A stretch of 64,000 nucleotides of DNA from the NCBI GenBank assembly GCA_910578105.1, contig CAJTPD010000009.1, positions 89,133 through 153,132 on the forward strand, given 5' to 3'. The notes under the pieces are model-generated. The model made no database searches, was not told the origin of the DNA, and saw nothing but the letters and a program-made list of their open reading frames with translations. Shown here piece after piece: positions 26,620 to 35,096 of this stretch. The DNA comes from an uncultured Odoribacter sp. (GTDB taxonomy: Bacteria; Bacteroidota; Bacteroidia; Bacteroidales; Marinifilaceae). Each line of letters starts with the position of its first letter. Position 1 is the stretch's first letter. The position numbers were made by a program, and so were the translations under genes.

Positions 26620-28533
26620 TTACCAAAATCTTACCCGCCCATTCATCACCGTAAACGGCCGTTCCTCTTTTCCCTCAGTCCGGTTACGCAACCAGTATAA
26701 TGCTCCGGATGGCACATTTTCATATTCAATATAATCTGCCGTAGCCACTTTCCTGCCTAACGACACCCACTCTCCTTTATCAAAATACAGCAACTCGTAA
26801 GTATCTCCCGGATACACTCCATTCTTGTCGTTCCGGGAGATATATCTCATCACATCAACTGATACCGGTTTTTCAAATTCAACCCCGGCGATTTTAGACA
26901 AAGCCCCGTAATCCAGGAGCTCGTCATTAAATATACATTGAGAAATTAATCCATCCTCACGCATCTTCCCCGTGGCATCAATAGTAAAAGTACTTGCAGC
27001 ATTCAAAATACTTCCATCTTTCTGAACGAATTGGACCGATGCAAACTCGGGATGACTGTAACGTTCTTTCATTAACATCCAGTATTTATACTTCTTAGTT
27101 GTGTTTACATGCAACGTATCGTAAGCCATGCAATTATAATGCCGGATCACAGCTATCGAATCGTATGGTTCTTTAGACAAATCGTTAGTAGCACGCAATT
27201 GCACCCCCTTAATTGCTGTTCCCCAATACTCTCCCACCACGTTATAAGTGAATTTCCGGTTTAACCGCAATGTCTGCGGGCAATTTTTATCGGGTATGAG
27301 AGATTTCACCTCCCCATCTGTCCTCACCCATAACGGATATGCTGCAAATACCTGACTGTTACCATGATAATAGCAAGGCATATACACGATATCACGACCG
27401 ATTTTCTCAAAAGTCACTTTTCCTCTCCGCATTTCTCCCCAGGCAACCTCATTCCAAGCTAAGTTATTGAACACACACAGATAAGCGTATTTCGTATCCG
27501 GCTGACAGGTTTCAAATTTATACTCCAAACGAGCGACGTTTTCATATTCCTCCGTCACATCCGTCTTGTAAGGGTCACGGATAAAACGCGGGATAAAATT
27601 ATGCTCATCCACAGGAATCGGGTTAATAAAGCCGGTTTTACGATACACTTTAGCCGTATATGGAGTATTTGCATAATAATACTTGCTATTCACAAAACGA
27701 TGGTCCCGAATAATTGTCCAATAATGGCGGTTTTCCTTTGTCGGGTAGTGGGGGACAAAATCTACAGCTGTCGGGATGCCGAATAGTTGATTGATAATTC
27801 GCATACAATAAGCCTTGTCTATACAATCTATTTTATATTTTTTGAACAATGGATCCGATAATTTATTTGTAAAAGCCCAAAAATCCATGTGGACATTTAC
27901 CTTGGTAGAAACATAACTTTCATAATGGCTCAAACTAAATCCCATATTTTCTCCTTTGCGGAAATCATACAAGTGATAATAGGCTGTGTCTTTCCATTCA
28001 ATTAAAGGTTCGTTATTAATTCTGTAAGGCAATACGTATTCAAAAAAATCTTCACACGACAAATCGTAATGATTCCTGATTTCTTCCCAAATCTCAAACG
28101 AGCGTTCGATATTTCTTATCAAATAATCCGAGGTGATGGTGTTCAAATCATATTCAATCGTATAATCCCCTTGTTCAATAGCGATACGGGCTGCTATCAG
28201 GTACCCCATCAATTTAAGGGCCCGGGGTTGACTCTGCAGCGTAGTGTCAATATCCCGTTTTAACCGTTCCATTGTTTTCCCGGCAACAGCATACTGCGCC
28301 ACCATATTACTGATTAAGTATTCTGCCGCTTTCAATTTCAGAGGATCGGACTTTTCCGTACGATAGTAATCCAATACTTTTTGAAGTTCTCCCCGGTTTT
28401 CTCCGCTTAACTTCAAAGCACTGTTTACATCTACAAGCATGGGACCATTTTGAGTATCACGACAACAACTACACACGGTCATCGCAATACTCAAAATAAA
28501 AAGTAACCGTGTCAGAATGATAACTAATTTCAT
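26620..28533 (-). CDS. Transglutaminase-like lipoprotein
   Basis: The protein has 637 residues from ATG 28533; a GTG at 28548 is an alternative start. The signal sequence ends with a lipobox VCSC. Around residue 240 it has DCIDKAYCMRIINQLFGIPT, the cysteine motif of the transglutaminase/papain-like fold, with the partner histidine in RHYWTII about 30 residues later. The C-terminal half is beta-rich and resembles a carbohydrate-binding or discoidin-like module. It probably acts at the outer surface or periplasm as a cysteine hydrolase or transferase. It lies 30 bp after a propeller lipoprotein gene, in the second NVEALA unit, so it may process or crosslink the peptide (inference). Confidence 0.72.
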   Translation of the reverse strand: MKLVIILTRLLFILSIAMTVCSCCRDTQNGPMLVDVNSALKLSGENRGELQKVLDYYRTEKSDPLKLKAAEYLISNMVAQYAVAGKTMERLKRDIDTTLQSQPRALKLMGYLIAARIAIEQGDYTIEYDLNTITSDYLIRNIERSFEIWEEIRNHYDLSCEDFFEYVLPYRINNEPLIEWKDTAYYHLYDFRKGENMGFSLSHYESYVSTKVNVHMDFWAFTNKLSDPLFKKYKIDCIDKAYCMRIINQLFGIPTAVDFVPHYPTKENRHYWTIIRDHRFVNSKYYYANTPYTAKVYRKTGFINPIPVDEHNFIPRFIRDPYKTDVTEEYENVARLEYKFETCQPDTKYAYLCVFNNLAWNEVAWGEMRRGKVTFEKIGRDIVYMPCYYHGNSQVFAAYPLWVRTDGEVKSLIPDKNCPQTLRLNRKFTYNVVGEYWGTAIKGVQLRATNDLSKEPYDSIAVIRHYNCMAYDTLHVNTTKKYKYWMLMKERYSHPEFASVQFVQKDGSILNAASTFTIDATGKMREDGLISQCIFNDELLDYGALSKIAGVEFEKPVSVDVMRYISRNDKNGVYPGDTYELLYFDKGEWVSLGRKVATADYIEYENVPSGALYWLRNRTEGKEERPFTVMNGRVRFW

Positions 28534-28563
28534 ATTTTTCAATTCCACGTTTACAAACCTTTG

Positions 28564-29601
28564 CTATAATCTCAGTTCCACCAATCCGGCATCGCCTGTT
28601 ATTCCATACAACATGCCTTCCTCCCGGTCATAAGTAATTCCCGTCAGGGATGCCTTAAACTCAAGACTCCGGATAAAATTCCCCTCCCAATCATATTCAA
28701 GCAAGCGATTACATTCGAATGCCTGCTGTCTGTCAGCCTGAAACGTTTTTCCGGAATAGAGCGCATATACCCGTTCCGGGGTTACTGCCACATCCATAAA
28801 ACCGAAACAGTTCTTCCGGCTATACAAGACACGAGCGACAGGTGTTTCTGAAATCTCCACCCGGGGATAACTTAAACATTCCAATTTCATCCGCTCAATT
28901 CCTCCTGAAGTAATCCGGCAAAAATCAATCACTCCGCTATACATGTCCGCACATACAAATGCTTTTCCATCAGGATGAATCCGTAAAACACTGCTGGCGT
29001 ATAGCATACCTTTCGTCTTTTGCTGTAAAACCGGGTAGTCCGGACAATCCGGATAAGACAAATAATAGCTAAAAGAACCATCTGCCAAGGAATAAAGCAA
29101 ATAACGTCCCTCATCGTAAAAACCCGTGGAGATAACAAAATCGTTTGTCTTCACCGCTATCAAATGCTGTTTTCCGGCAGGAAGCTGCACAACAGATTCT
29201 TCCGGTATTCCCCGGGTAAGAGGGGCAACGAAACTTTCGATTAATTCTCCGGTCTTGAAATCTAAAGCCGTCACACTTTTCCCGTCAAACGAATTAAATG
29301 AACTCAGCGCCCGATACTTTTTCGAAGCATTATTCATTTCTGAAGACAAGCAGCCACCGTCCGGATTTTCCAAATCGAACGCCCGTGCTATACCTTCCTT
29401 CATATACGTCTCCCCAACTACTATTTGATTACCCTGCTTTATAAATCCGCTCACGTCATAAATTCCGTTTCGGGACAAATCCAGCAAACGGACAGATTCT
29501 GCCCGCTCGCCTTTCAGCTTATTTATGCTCTCGTCGTCCATGTAACGATCGGTGCATCCGAACAAGATACCTCCAAGTAAGATATATAATATTCTTTTCA
29601 T
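28564..29601 (-). CDS. BF3164-like beta-propeller lipoprotein
   Basis: The 345-residue protein has a signal sequence with lipobox LFGC (about 13-16) and propeller features (VVGETYMKEGIARAFDLENP; KAFVCADMYSGVIDFCRI; RLLEYDWEGNFIRSLEFKASLTGITYDREEGMLYGI). It follows the second NVEALA peptide gene by 3 bp, the standard pairing of these two families. It is probably exported and lipid-anchored; function unknown. Confidence 0.82.
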   Translation of the reverse strand: MKRILYILLGGILFGCTDRYMDDESINKLKGERAESVRLLDLSRNGIYDVSGFIKQGNQIVVGETYMKEGIARAFDLENPDGGCLSSEMNNASKKYRALSSFNSFDGKSVTALDFKTGELIESFVAPLTRGIPEESVVQLPAGKQHLIAVKTNDFVISTGFYDEGRYLLYSLADGSFSYYLSYPDCPDYPVLQQKTKGMLYASSVLRIHPDGKAFVCADMYSGVIDFCRITSGGIERMKLECLSYPRVEISETPVARVLYSRKNCFGFMDVAVTPERVYALYSGKTFQADRQQAFECNRLLEYDWEGNFIRSLEFKASLTGITYDREEGMLYGITGDAGLVELRL

Positions 29602-29604
29602 ACT

Positions 29605-29835
29605 TTACTTAATAAACGCAACACCATCTTTATCAATACCATTAACAAAACAAAAACCATCTGCCTTGACACAAGGATAATATGGATTGTCCGCTTCAGA
29701 AGAAGTCAATGCCTCGACATTACCTTTCCTTAACATATCCCAATCCGTTTTTTGCCCGACACACCAATACAAACTCATAGCCATGCCCGCTATCAACAAT
29801 ATGAATCCCAAAATTTTAAATTTCTTTTTCTGCAT
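29605..29835 (-). CDS. NVEALA-family exported peptide, two-cysteine type
   Basis: From ATG 29835 the product has 76 residues: MQKKKF, a hydrophobic signal segment (about 7-25), then the exact motif GNVEALTSSEA and a C-terminal part of about 25 residues with two cysteines (YYPCVKADGFCF). The in-frame start at 29916 would run into the regulatory repeat and is rejected. It heads an operon with a propeller and a transglutaminase-like lipoprotein and lies divergent from a histidine kinase gene. The mature product would be a small secreted peptide. Confidence 0.85.
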   Translation of the reverse strand: MQKKKFKILGFILLIAGMAMSLYWCVGQKTDWDMLRKGNVEALTSSEADNPYYPCVKADGFCFVNGIDKDGVAFIK

Positions 29836-29884
29836 AATTATACGAATTACTATTTGTAGCAAAAATGAAGTCCTTTTCAAGAAA

Positions 29885-29930
29885 AAACGAATAAAAAGGT
29901 TGCAACGTGGTTGCAAATTTTATAGTTTTG
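29885..29930. promoter_or_regulatory. GGTTGCAA direct repeat and -7 box in the NVEALA/kinase divergent promoter (site B)
   Basis: GGTTGCAA at 29898-29905 and 29909-29916 (11-bp period) is preceded by AAACGAATAAAAA and followed by TAGTTTTG (29923-29930), a TAnnTTTG -7 box for the histidine kinase gene at 29958. The first 21 bp are identical to site A at 23086. The position suggests autoregulation by the response regulator and shared control of the NVEALA gene on the other strand. Confidence 0.65.
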
Positions 29931-29957
29931 AGATATTTTAAATTTGTATTTAAAATT

Positions 29958-31313
29958 ATGAACCAACATTTACGATATATCATTATTTTTACTATACCAA
30001 TTATATTATATAATCAGTTTATCCACTTGTCTCACTTGTACCAGGAAGAAAAAACGCAATACATATATCAATATAACACCTTGCTCAATGGTGCCCTCTA
30101 CGAATTCGACATGAAATCAACCAATCTCGAAGAAGACAATATAGTGAGCTATAACGCATCAGAAAATAAAATCGTATACTACATCAAACAAAAAGTCATC
30201 AGCTTTCAATTGAATGAGAAAGACAATGTTCAGCAAATCACAGAAAGGAAATGTTATGACATCCGAAGTCCACAAAAATGGACATTAAAAAATTTCTATC
30301 CTTTTTTGCAAACGAAATTAGATTCCATACAGTCAGACATATTTTCCCCGCAATTCATTATCCTGGACAGCACCGGACAAATAAAAGACACTTATCCCGA
30401 CACCCTCAGTACATTCCCGGATTCTCCTGAATATTACAGACCTCTCGGTTTTATCTCCGGAGATACCCTAATGGCAACATACCATTATCCCCTCACAGTA
30501 TTCATTCAGGCAACCAGCTGGCAACTTGTTTTAACCTTTCTTATTTCTCTCCTGTTTGTTATTAGTCTGCTCAACCTCTGCCAAATGATTCGTGACGAGA
30601 AAAAAAGCGGAGAATACAGGGAATTATTCATCCACAATTTGGTTCACGATCTGAAACGCCCAATCGAAAACCAAATTAAAACCTGTTACCTGCTTCTGCA
30701 CTCACCTGCCGGAGAACTAACGCCCTTCCTTGAACGCAACCGGGAACAATTGAATGAAATGCTGCAATCAATCAACTACATGTTGCTCCAATCTACGGAT
30801 GCCCACGGATTACGGCTGAATGTCAAGGAATTTAACCTCAAAGAAACATTAGAAGCGTTGAAACAAAAGGAGCGTTGGAATACTAATACAAACAAACAAT
30901 TTGATATTCAAGTCGATTTCCGGTCTGATAATCCGCTTATCACGGGAGACCATCATTTCCTGTTCGCCGTTTTTCAGAATTTCATTGAAAATGCCTTGAA
31001 ATACTCCGGAGACCGGGTGAATATACAGATTACATGTATGGATATAGATGCCCAACAGATACAAATTCGTATCGGGGACAACGGATTCGGTATCTCTTCC
31101 CAAAACCTGAAACATGTATTCGAACGTTTCAATCGGGGTGATTACCAAGGGAACAAGAAAATCAAAGGCCACGGGTTAGGACTACATTACGCCCATACCG
31201 TAATTCGTGCACACGGAGGTAAAATTAGTATTCAAAGCGAAGAAGGCAAAGGAACCACGCTATTCATCGTTTTACCCCGGAAAGCCAAAATCAAAAACAA
31301 ATACAAACAATGA
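29958..31313 (+). CDS. Sensor histidine kinase (RprX-like)
   Basis: The start is ATG 29958 (451 residues); the frame extends upstream to 29907 but that would overlap the regulatory repeat. There is a membrane segment at about 5-22, an extracytoplasmic sensor of about 160 residues, a second membrane segment near 190-213, a HisKA domain with the phosphorylatable His in NLVHDLKRP, and a HATPase domain (NFIENALKYSG; GDNGFGIS; KGHGLGL). It phosphorylates the OmpR-type regulator encoded 7 bp downstream. The adjacent NVEALA unit suggests it senses a related envelope signal. Confidence 0.9.
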   Translation: MNQHLRYIIIFTIPIILYNQFIHLSHLYQEEKTQYIYQYNTLLNGALYEFDMKSTNLEEDNIVSYNASENKIVYYIKQKVISFQLNEKDNVQQITERKCYDIRSPQKWTLKNFYPFLQTKLDSIQSDIFSPQFIILDSTGQIKDTYPDTLSTFPDSPEYYRPLGFISGDTLMATYHYPLTVFIQATSWQLVLTFLISLLFVISLLNLCQMIRDEKKSGEYRELFIHNLVHDLKRPIENQIKTCYLLLHSPAGELTPFLERNREQLNEMLQSINYMLLQSTDAHGLRLNVKEFNLKETLEALKQKERWNTNTNKQFDIQVDFRSDNPLITGDHHFLFAVFQNFIENALKYSGDRVNIQITCMDIDAQQIQIRIGDNGFGISSQNLKHVFERFNRGDYQGNKKIKGHGLGLHYAHTVIRAHGGKISIQSEEGKGTTLFIVLPRKAKIKNKYKQ

Positions 31314-31320
31314 CGCGGCC

Positions 31321-32010
31321 ATGAACGAAACGAAGATTAAAATACTTTACGCCGAGGATGACGCCCTTGGGGCTGAATTGACAAAAACAATTCTTCAACA
31401 AGAGGATTTTGAAGTTTTAATTGCACGGGATGGAGCGGAAGCATGGAAACTGTATAAAGAGTGGAAACCGGACATTATGCTGACCGATCTCGAAATGGGG
31501 GGAAAAGACGGATTGGAACTGACCCGGAAGATTCGGAAACACGACCAGCAAACCCGTATTATTGTATATACTTCTCATGGTGAGCCGCAAAAAGAAGTTG
31601 CCTTATTAGACGCCGGAGCTGATGAATTTATCGGTAAAGACAAGACTCCTCAAGTATTAATCGCTTACTTGAAACGTATACGGGAAAGAATGAAAAAACA
31701 CATGAATACTCCTCATGTATATCATCTCTCGGCTCATTCCACCTATAATCGTATTACCCGGGAACTAACGATAAACGGAAGCACTACACAACTGAAACAA
31801 ACCGAGGGGCGTTTTTTGCAATTATTGTGCGCAAAAAATAATGAGATTGCCAGTAAATCTTATCTCATTCAAGGCGTATGGAATAAAGCCGATATAAATA
31901 AAGAACTGGAATTAAAAAAGTATATTAGTCACATACGCACAGTCATTAAAACAGACCCTACCCTACGAATTGAATGTCAGAACGGCGGATATATTTTAAT
32001 ATCTGGTTGA
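31321..32010 (+). CDS. OmpR-family response regulator (RprY-like)
   Basis: ATG 31321 gives 229 residues. The receiver domain (about 5-120) has the acidic pocket AEDD, phosphoacceptor Asp in MLTDLEMGG and Lys in IGKDKTP. The C-terminal winged helix (about 130-229) includes TEGRFLQLLCAKNNEIASKSYLIQGVW and KKYISHIRTVIKTD. OmpR-type regulators bind tandem half-sites spaced by one helical turn, matching the GGTTGCAA repeats near both NVEALA units. It is 7 bp downstream of its kinase gene. Confidence 0.92.
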   Translation: MNETKIKILYAEDDALGAELTKTILQQEDFEVLIARDGAEAWKLYKEWKPDIMLTDLEMGGKDGLELTRKIRKHDQQTRIIVYTSHGEPQKEVALLDAGADEFIGKDKTPQVLIAYLKRIRERMKKHMNTPHVYHLSAHSTYNRITRELTINGSTTQLKQTEGRFLQLLCAKNNEIASKSYLIQGVWNKADINKELELKKYISHIRTVIKTDPTLRIECQNGGYILISG

Positions 32011-32109
32011 ATAATCATTTCCCCAACACCCGAACCGGATATTAAAAAGGTGGCGTCTGTAAAAATATATGTAGTTACTCAGCCATTATATGGAACAACG
32101 ATCCTATAT

Positions 32110-32652
32110 TCAAACTCTTTTATTGCTGACTTTTATTCGTTTCCAAATTCTTTGAAAAACAAACTCTGTCCACACCATAAAAATTCCGATACCAGCACCT
32201 ACGGCAGCTTCACTAAAACGCAAAAGTCCGTTTTCCCAGGGTGGTAACCCCGGATATTCCTTGGAAATAAGAAGAACTACAGCCAAAGTAATGGTAGCCA
32301 TTTTCCCGTTATCCGGAACTTTCAAAAGCATACAAATAATTTCCAAAACAAACACAGCTACAACCATTCCCATGACAGAGAAAGAATAAAACAATAAATA
32401 CATCCATGCGATAAACGCGCCGATAAAAGTTCCTAATACTCTGAGCCATGCATTATGAAGCGAATTCTTCAAATCATTATCCTGCAAAACAACAATAGCA
32501 GACGTACAAGCCAGCATTGCCCCGATTACTTCCGATTCCTCATGAAAATGCCCCGTAACATAAGAACCGAAAAAATAAGACAACAATACCGCTATACACT
32601 TCAAAAAAGCGGTCCCGAGATGAACGCGGCGTATAACATTCACGATATTCAT
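32110..32652 (-). CDS. FUSC/aromatic acid exporter-like membrane protein
   Basis: This 180-residue protein has about five to six transmembrane helices and the sequence IVVLQDNDLKNSLHNAWLRVLGTFIGAFIAWM, typical of the FUSC/ArAE N-terminal membrane domain. It lacks the large cytoplasmic domain, so it represents the short Bacteroidales form. The family is linked to export of aromatic acids or fusaric acid; the substrate here is unknown. It lies 51 bp downstream of the TamL gene on the same strand. Confidence 0.75.
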   Translation of the reverse strand: MNIVNVIRRVHLGTAFLKCIAVLLSYFFGSYVTGHFHEESEVIGAMLACTSAIVVLQDNDLKNSLHNAWLRVLGTFIGAFIAWMYLLFYSFSVMGMVVAVFVLEIICMLLKVPDNGKMATITLAVVLLISKEYPGLPPWENGLLRFSEAAVGAGIGIFMVWTEFVFQRIWKRIKVSNKRV

Positions 32653-32703
32653 AGATCGAGTATTACTGCTTTATTCTATACGCTCCACTCCCGGAATTTG
32701 TTT

Positions 32704-35082
32704 TTAAAAAGGATAACCGATAGCCAGGTTAAGAACCAGACCCTTCCAAAAACTTCCGGTGATATTATAATAACCGGATTTTCCGGTAGCATACGGAGCA
32801 TGTATCGGAATACCCAAATCCGCCCGGATAACAATATATGAAAAATCATAGCGTAAACCAAAACCTGTCCCCAAAGCAATTTCCTTAGGCAATCCTTTTA
32901 CCCGGAATTCCCCTCCGGGACGTTGTTCCTCTTTCTTCAAAAGCCACACATTACCGGCATCCAGAAATAAAGCTCCCCGGAAACGTTCATATATCTTAAA
33001 ACGATATTCTATATTTCCTTCCAACTTAATATCCCCGGTTTGATCCAGATAAGAATACTTTGTCTCTACCGGATGATAACTGCCGGGACCGATAGAACGG
33101 ATATGAAAAGCACGGATACTGTTGGACCCGCCAATATAAAATTGCTCACTATAAGGCATCACCTTTGAATTGCCATAAGCATATCCGATTCCACCCATCA
33201 ATCTCATAGCCAATTGATTATTATTATCCACCGCTTTATAACCAATCAACTCAGAAGTCAGTTTCAAAAACTGTGAATAACGATTTTTCAGGATTCTTTT
33301 TCCCTCCCCTTTATGATTTCCGGCAAGATACTGAACTCCGGCAATAATATTTCCCGCCTGAGTCAACGAGGTTTGCCAAAACAACCGGTTGGGATTCCGG
33401 TAAGTAGCAGTCCGGTCATAAGTATAAGTGTATGACATAGAGGGAATAAACTGATTCCGAAAACTCTGCGCCACCGCAGGATTACGCAATGTAACAGAAT
33501 CAAAAGCCTGTGAAGTACGCAATAAATAAGTATAATTCAATTTAAAGGGTACAACAGAATGATAATTCCGATAAGAAGAATTAAAATCATAAGTTGCACT
33601 TCCCCAAAAAGAAATCATCCGGAAATAATTGTGCCGGTTAAGTAAATCTGTGCCTATCTGAAACTGAGTCTGTTCCCGCCGGTCCCGTTTGGATTGCAAA
33701 AACCGGGGAATCAACAAACGGGGAACAGACAGATTGAAATTCAAACCCAATTCATAAGAATTCATCAAACCCGAATTTCCCGTAGCCTCCTTATTTCCTC
33801 CGATTTGCCATTCATAGGAACCGGTAAGCCGCACTCCGAATGTCTCGGCACGTTTAAACATATTCCGATTCGTAACACCCAGCGTTAATCCGGGACCTAA
33901 CAAATTATTAGATTTCGAAGAAACATCAGTTTCTATTTCTGTCTCTATCGGCAAAGCAAAATCCCCGCTTATTTGCATATCCAGCACATTTCGGCCAATT
34001 GAATCAGGAACTGTTATAGTCATATTGGCAAATTTAAACACCCCCAACTGAACAAAAGCAGCCTGGGTCCGGCTCTGACGTATCGCCGAATAAGTCTGGC
34101 CGGGCCTTACCTTTACAGCACGGACCAACACATTGGATTTTAAAGTCACCGGAGGCTCATATATAATTTTAACACTATCGCAAACCATTGAATCCAGGCC
34201 CCCTAATCCTTCATTCCCAGTCAATACGACATCCACATTCCGAATCTTATAAACTTGAAAAGCATTGGCAGGAATCCCCTGCTTCAAACCAATCCGGACA
34301 TCGGCAATTTTGTTTCCAACCGTAGTATCCACCAAAAATTCAATATAATCAGGCTGAAAAAAATAATACCCTCTGTTTCTCAGCCTATCTGAAATCCGTT
34401 GACGTTCTTCATTCAGAATATTTATGTCATACTGCTCCCCGGTCTTCAATTCAGAGAACCTCATAGAAGCCCGGACAATTGTATCCATATCCGGTTGCCA
34501 CCCCCACAATTGTATCGTACCATACCGGAAAGGCTCCGGCAAATCCACCCGATAGCTAATACGCGCCTTCCTGGGATTGCGTTTCTTCGGAATAATTTCA
34601 TAATGAGACCGGATGCCATAAAAACCGAAATTCTTCATATTATTCTCCACCATCTTCAAACGTAGCTCCGGCTGAACATCCGAAATCAAAACCGGCTTTT
34701 TGGCCAGTTTTCTGTACAACCACCATTTGAATCCTTTCTCTTTTTTTATATTCCAGTTATATACCCATAAACCTATCGGAAAAGGAGTACGAACATAAGG
34801 CGAATACAAAGGGTTATTGGGTTTTACAGACAACGGCCCTGTTACACCTGATTTTTGCGTACCGTTCAGTTTTACTTTCGCAGGTGTTTCTATCTTCATT
34901 TTTTTTACACCGACATAAAGCACCTCTCCTTCCGCCAATTTTTTTGTCGTGGAACAAGCTGAAAAAAACAGCAGATAAAACAAGCAAGACCATACACAAA
35001 AAAACATCCGGAAAGAAACTGAAAACCGCAGTTTCTTTCCTTTGGCAATTAATTTATTCCGATACTTACCTTTACCAGTCAT
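32704..35082 (-). CDS. tamL: TamL-type Omp85 outer-membrane lipoprotein
   Basis: The 792-residue protein has a signal sequence with lipobox FFSAC, then STTKKLAEGEVLYVGVK, POTRA-like repeats (about 130-400) and a C-terminal 16-strand barrel with the Omp85 motif region SNSIRAFHIRSIGPGSY and a terminal GYPF. TamL replaces TamA in Bacteroidota and is paired with TamB, encoded 14 bp upstream in the same direction. The pair is thought to help outer-membrane protein insertion or lipid transport. Confidence 0.88.
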   Translation of the reverse strand: MTGKGKYRNKLIAKGKKLRFSVSFRMFFCVWSCLFYLLFFSACSTTKKLAEGEVLYVGVKKMKIETPAKVKLNGTQKSGVTGPLSVKPNNPLYSPYVRTPFPIGLWVYNWNIKKEKGFKWWLYRKLAKKPVLISDVQPELRLKMVENNMKNFGFYGIRSHYEIIPKKRNPRKARISYRVDLPEPFRYGTIQLWGWQPDMDTIVRASMRFSELKTGEQYDINILNEERQRISDRLRNRGYYFFQPDYIEFLVDTTVGNKIADVRIGLKQGIPANAFQVYKIRNVDVVLTGNEGLGGLDSMVCDSVKIIYEPPVTLKSNVLVRAVKVRPGQTYSAIRQSRTQAAFVQLGVFKFANMTITVPDSIGRNVLDMQISGDFALPIETEIETDVSSKSNNLLGPGLTLGVTNRNMFKRAETFGVRLTGSYEWQIGGNKEATGNSGLMNSYELGLNFNLSVPRLLIPRFLQSKRDRREQTQFQIGTDLLNRHNYFRMISFWGSATYDFNSSYRNYHSVVPFKLNYTYLLRTSQAFDSVTLRNPAVAQSFRNQFIPSMSYTYTYDRTATYRNPNRLFWQTSLTQAGNIIAGVQYLAGNHKGEGKRILKNRYSQFLKLTSELIGYKAVDNNNQLAMRLMGGIGYAYGNSKVMPYSEQFYIGGSNSIRAFHIRSIGPGSYHPVETKYSYLDQTGDIKLEGNIEYRFKIYERFRGALFLDAGNVWLLKKEEQRPGGEFRVKGLPKEIALGTGFGLRYDFSYIVIRADLGIPIHAPYATGKSGYYNITGSFWKGLVLNLAIGYPF

Positions 35083-35096
35083 TCTCTTTCTAATTT

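Noticed and set aside
29836..29916. Longer N-terminus for the second NVEALA peptide
   Set aside because: It would put coding sequence over the GGTTGCAA regulatory repeat and place a second hydrophobic stretch before a normal signal peptide.
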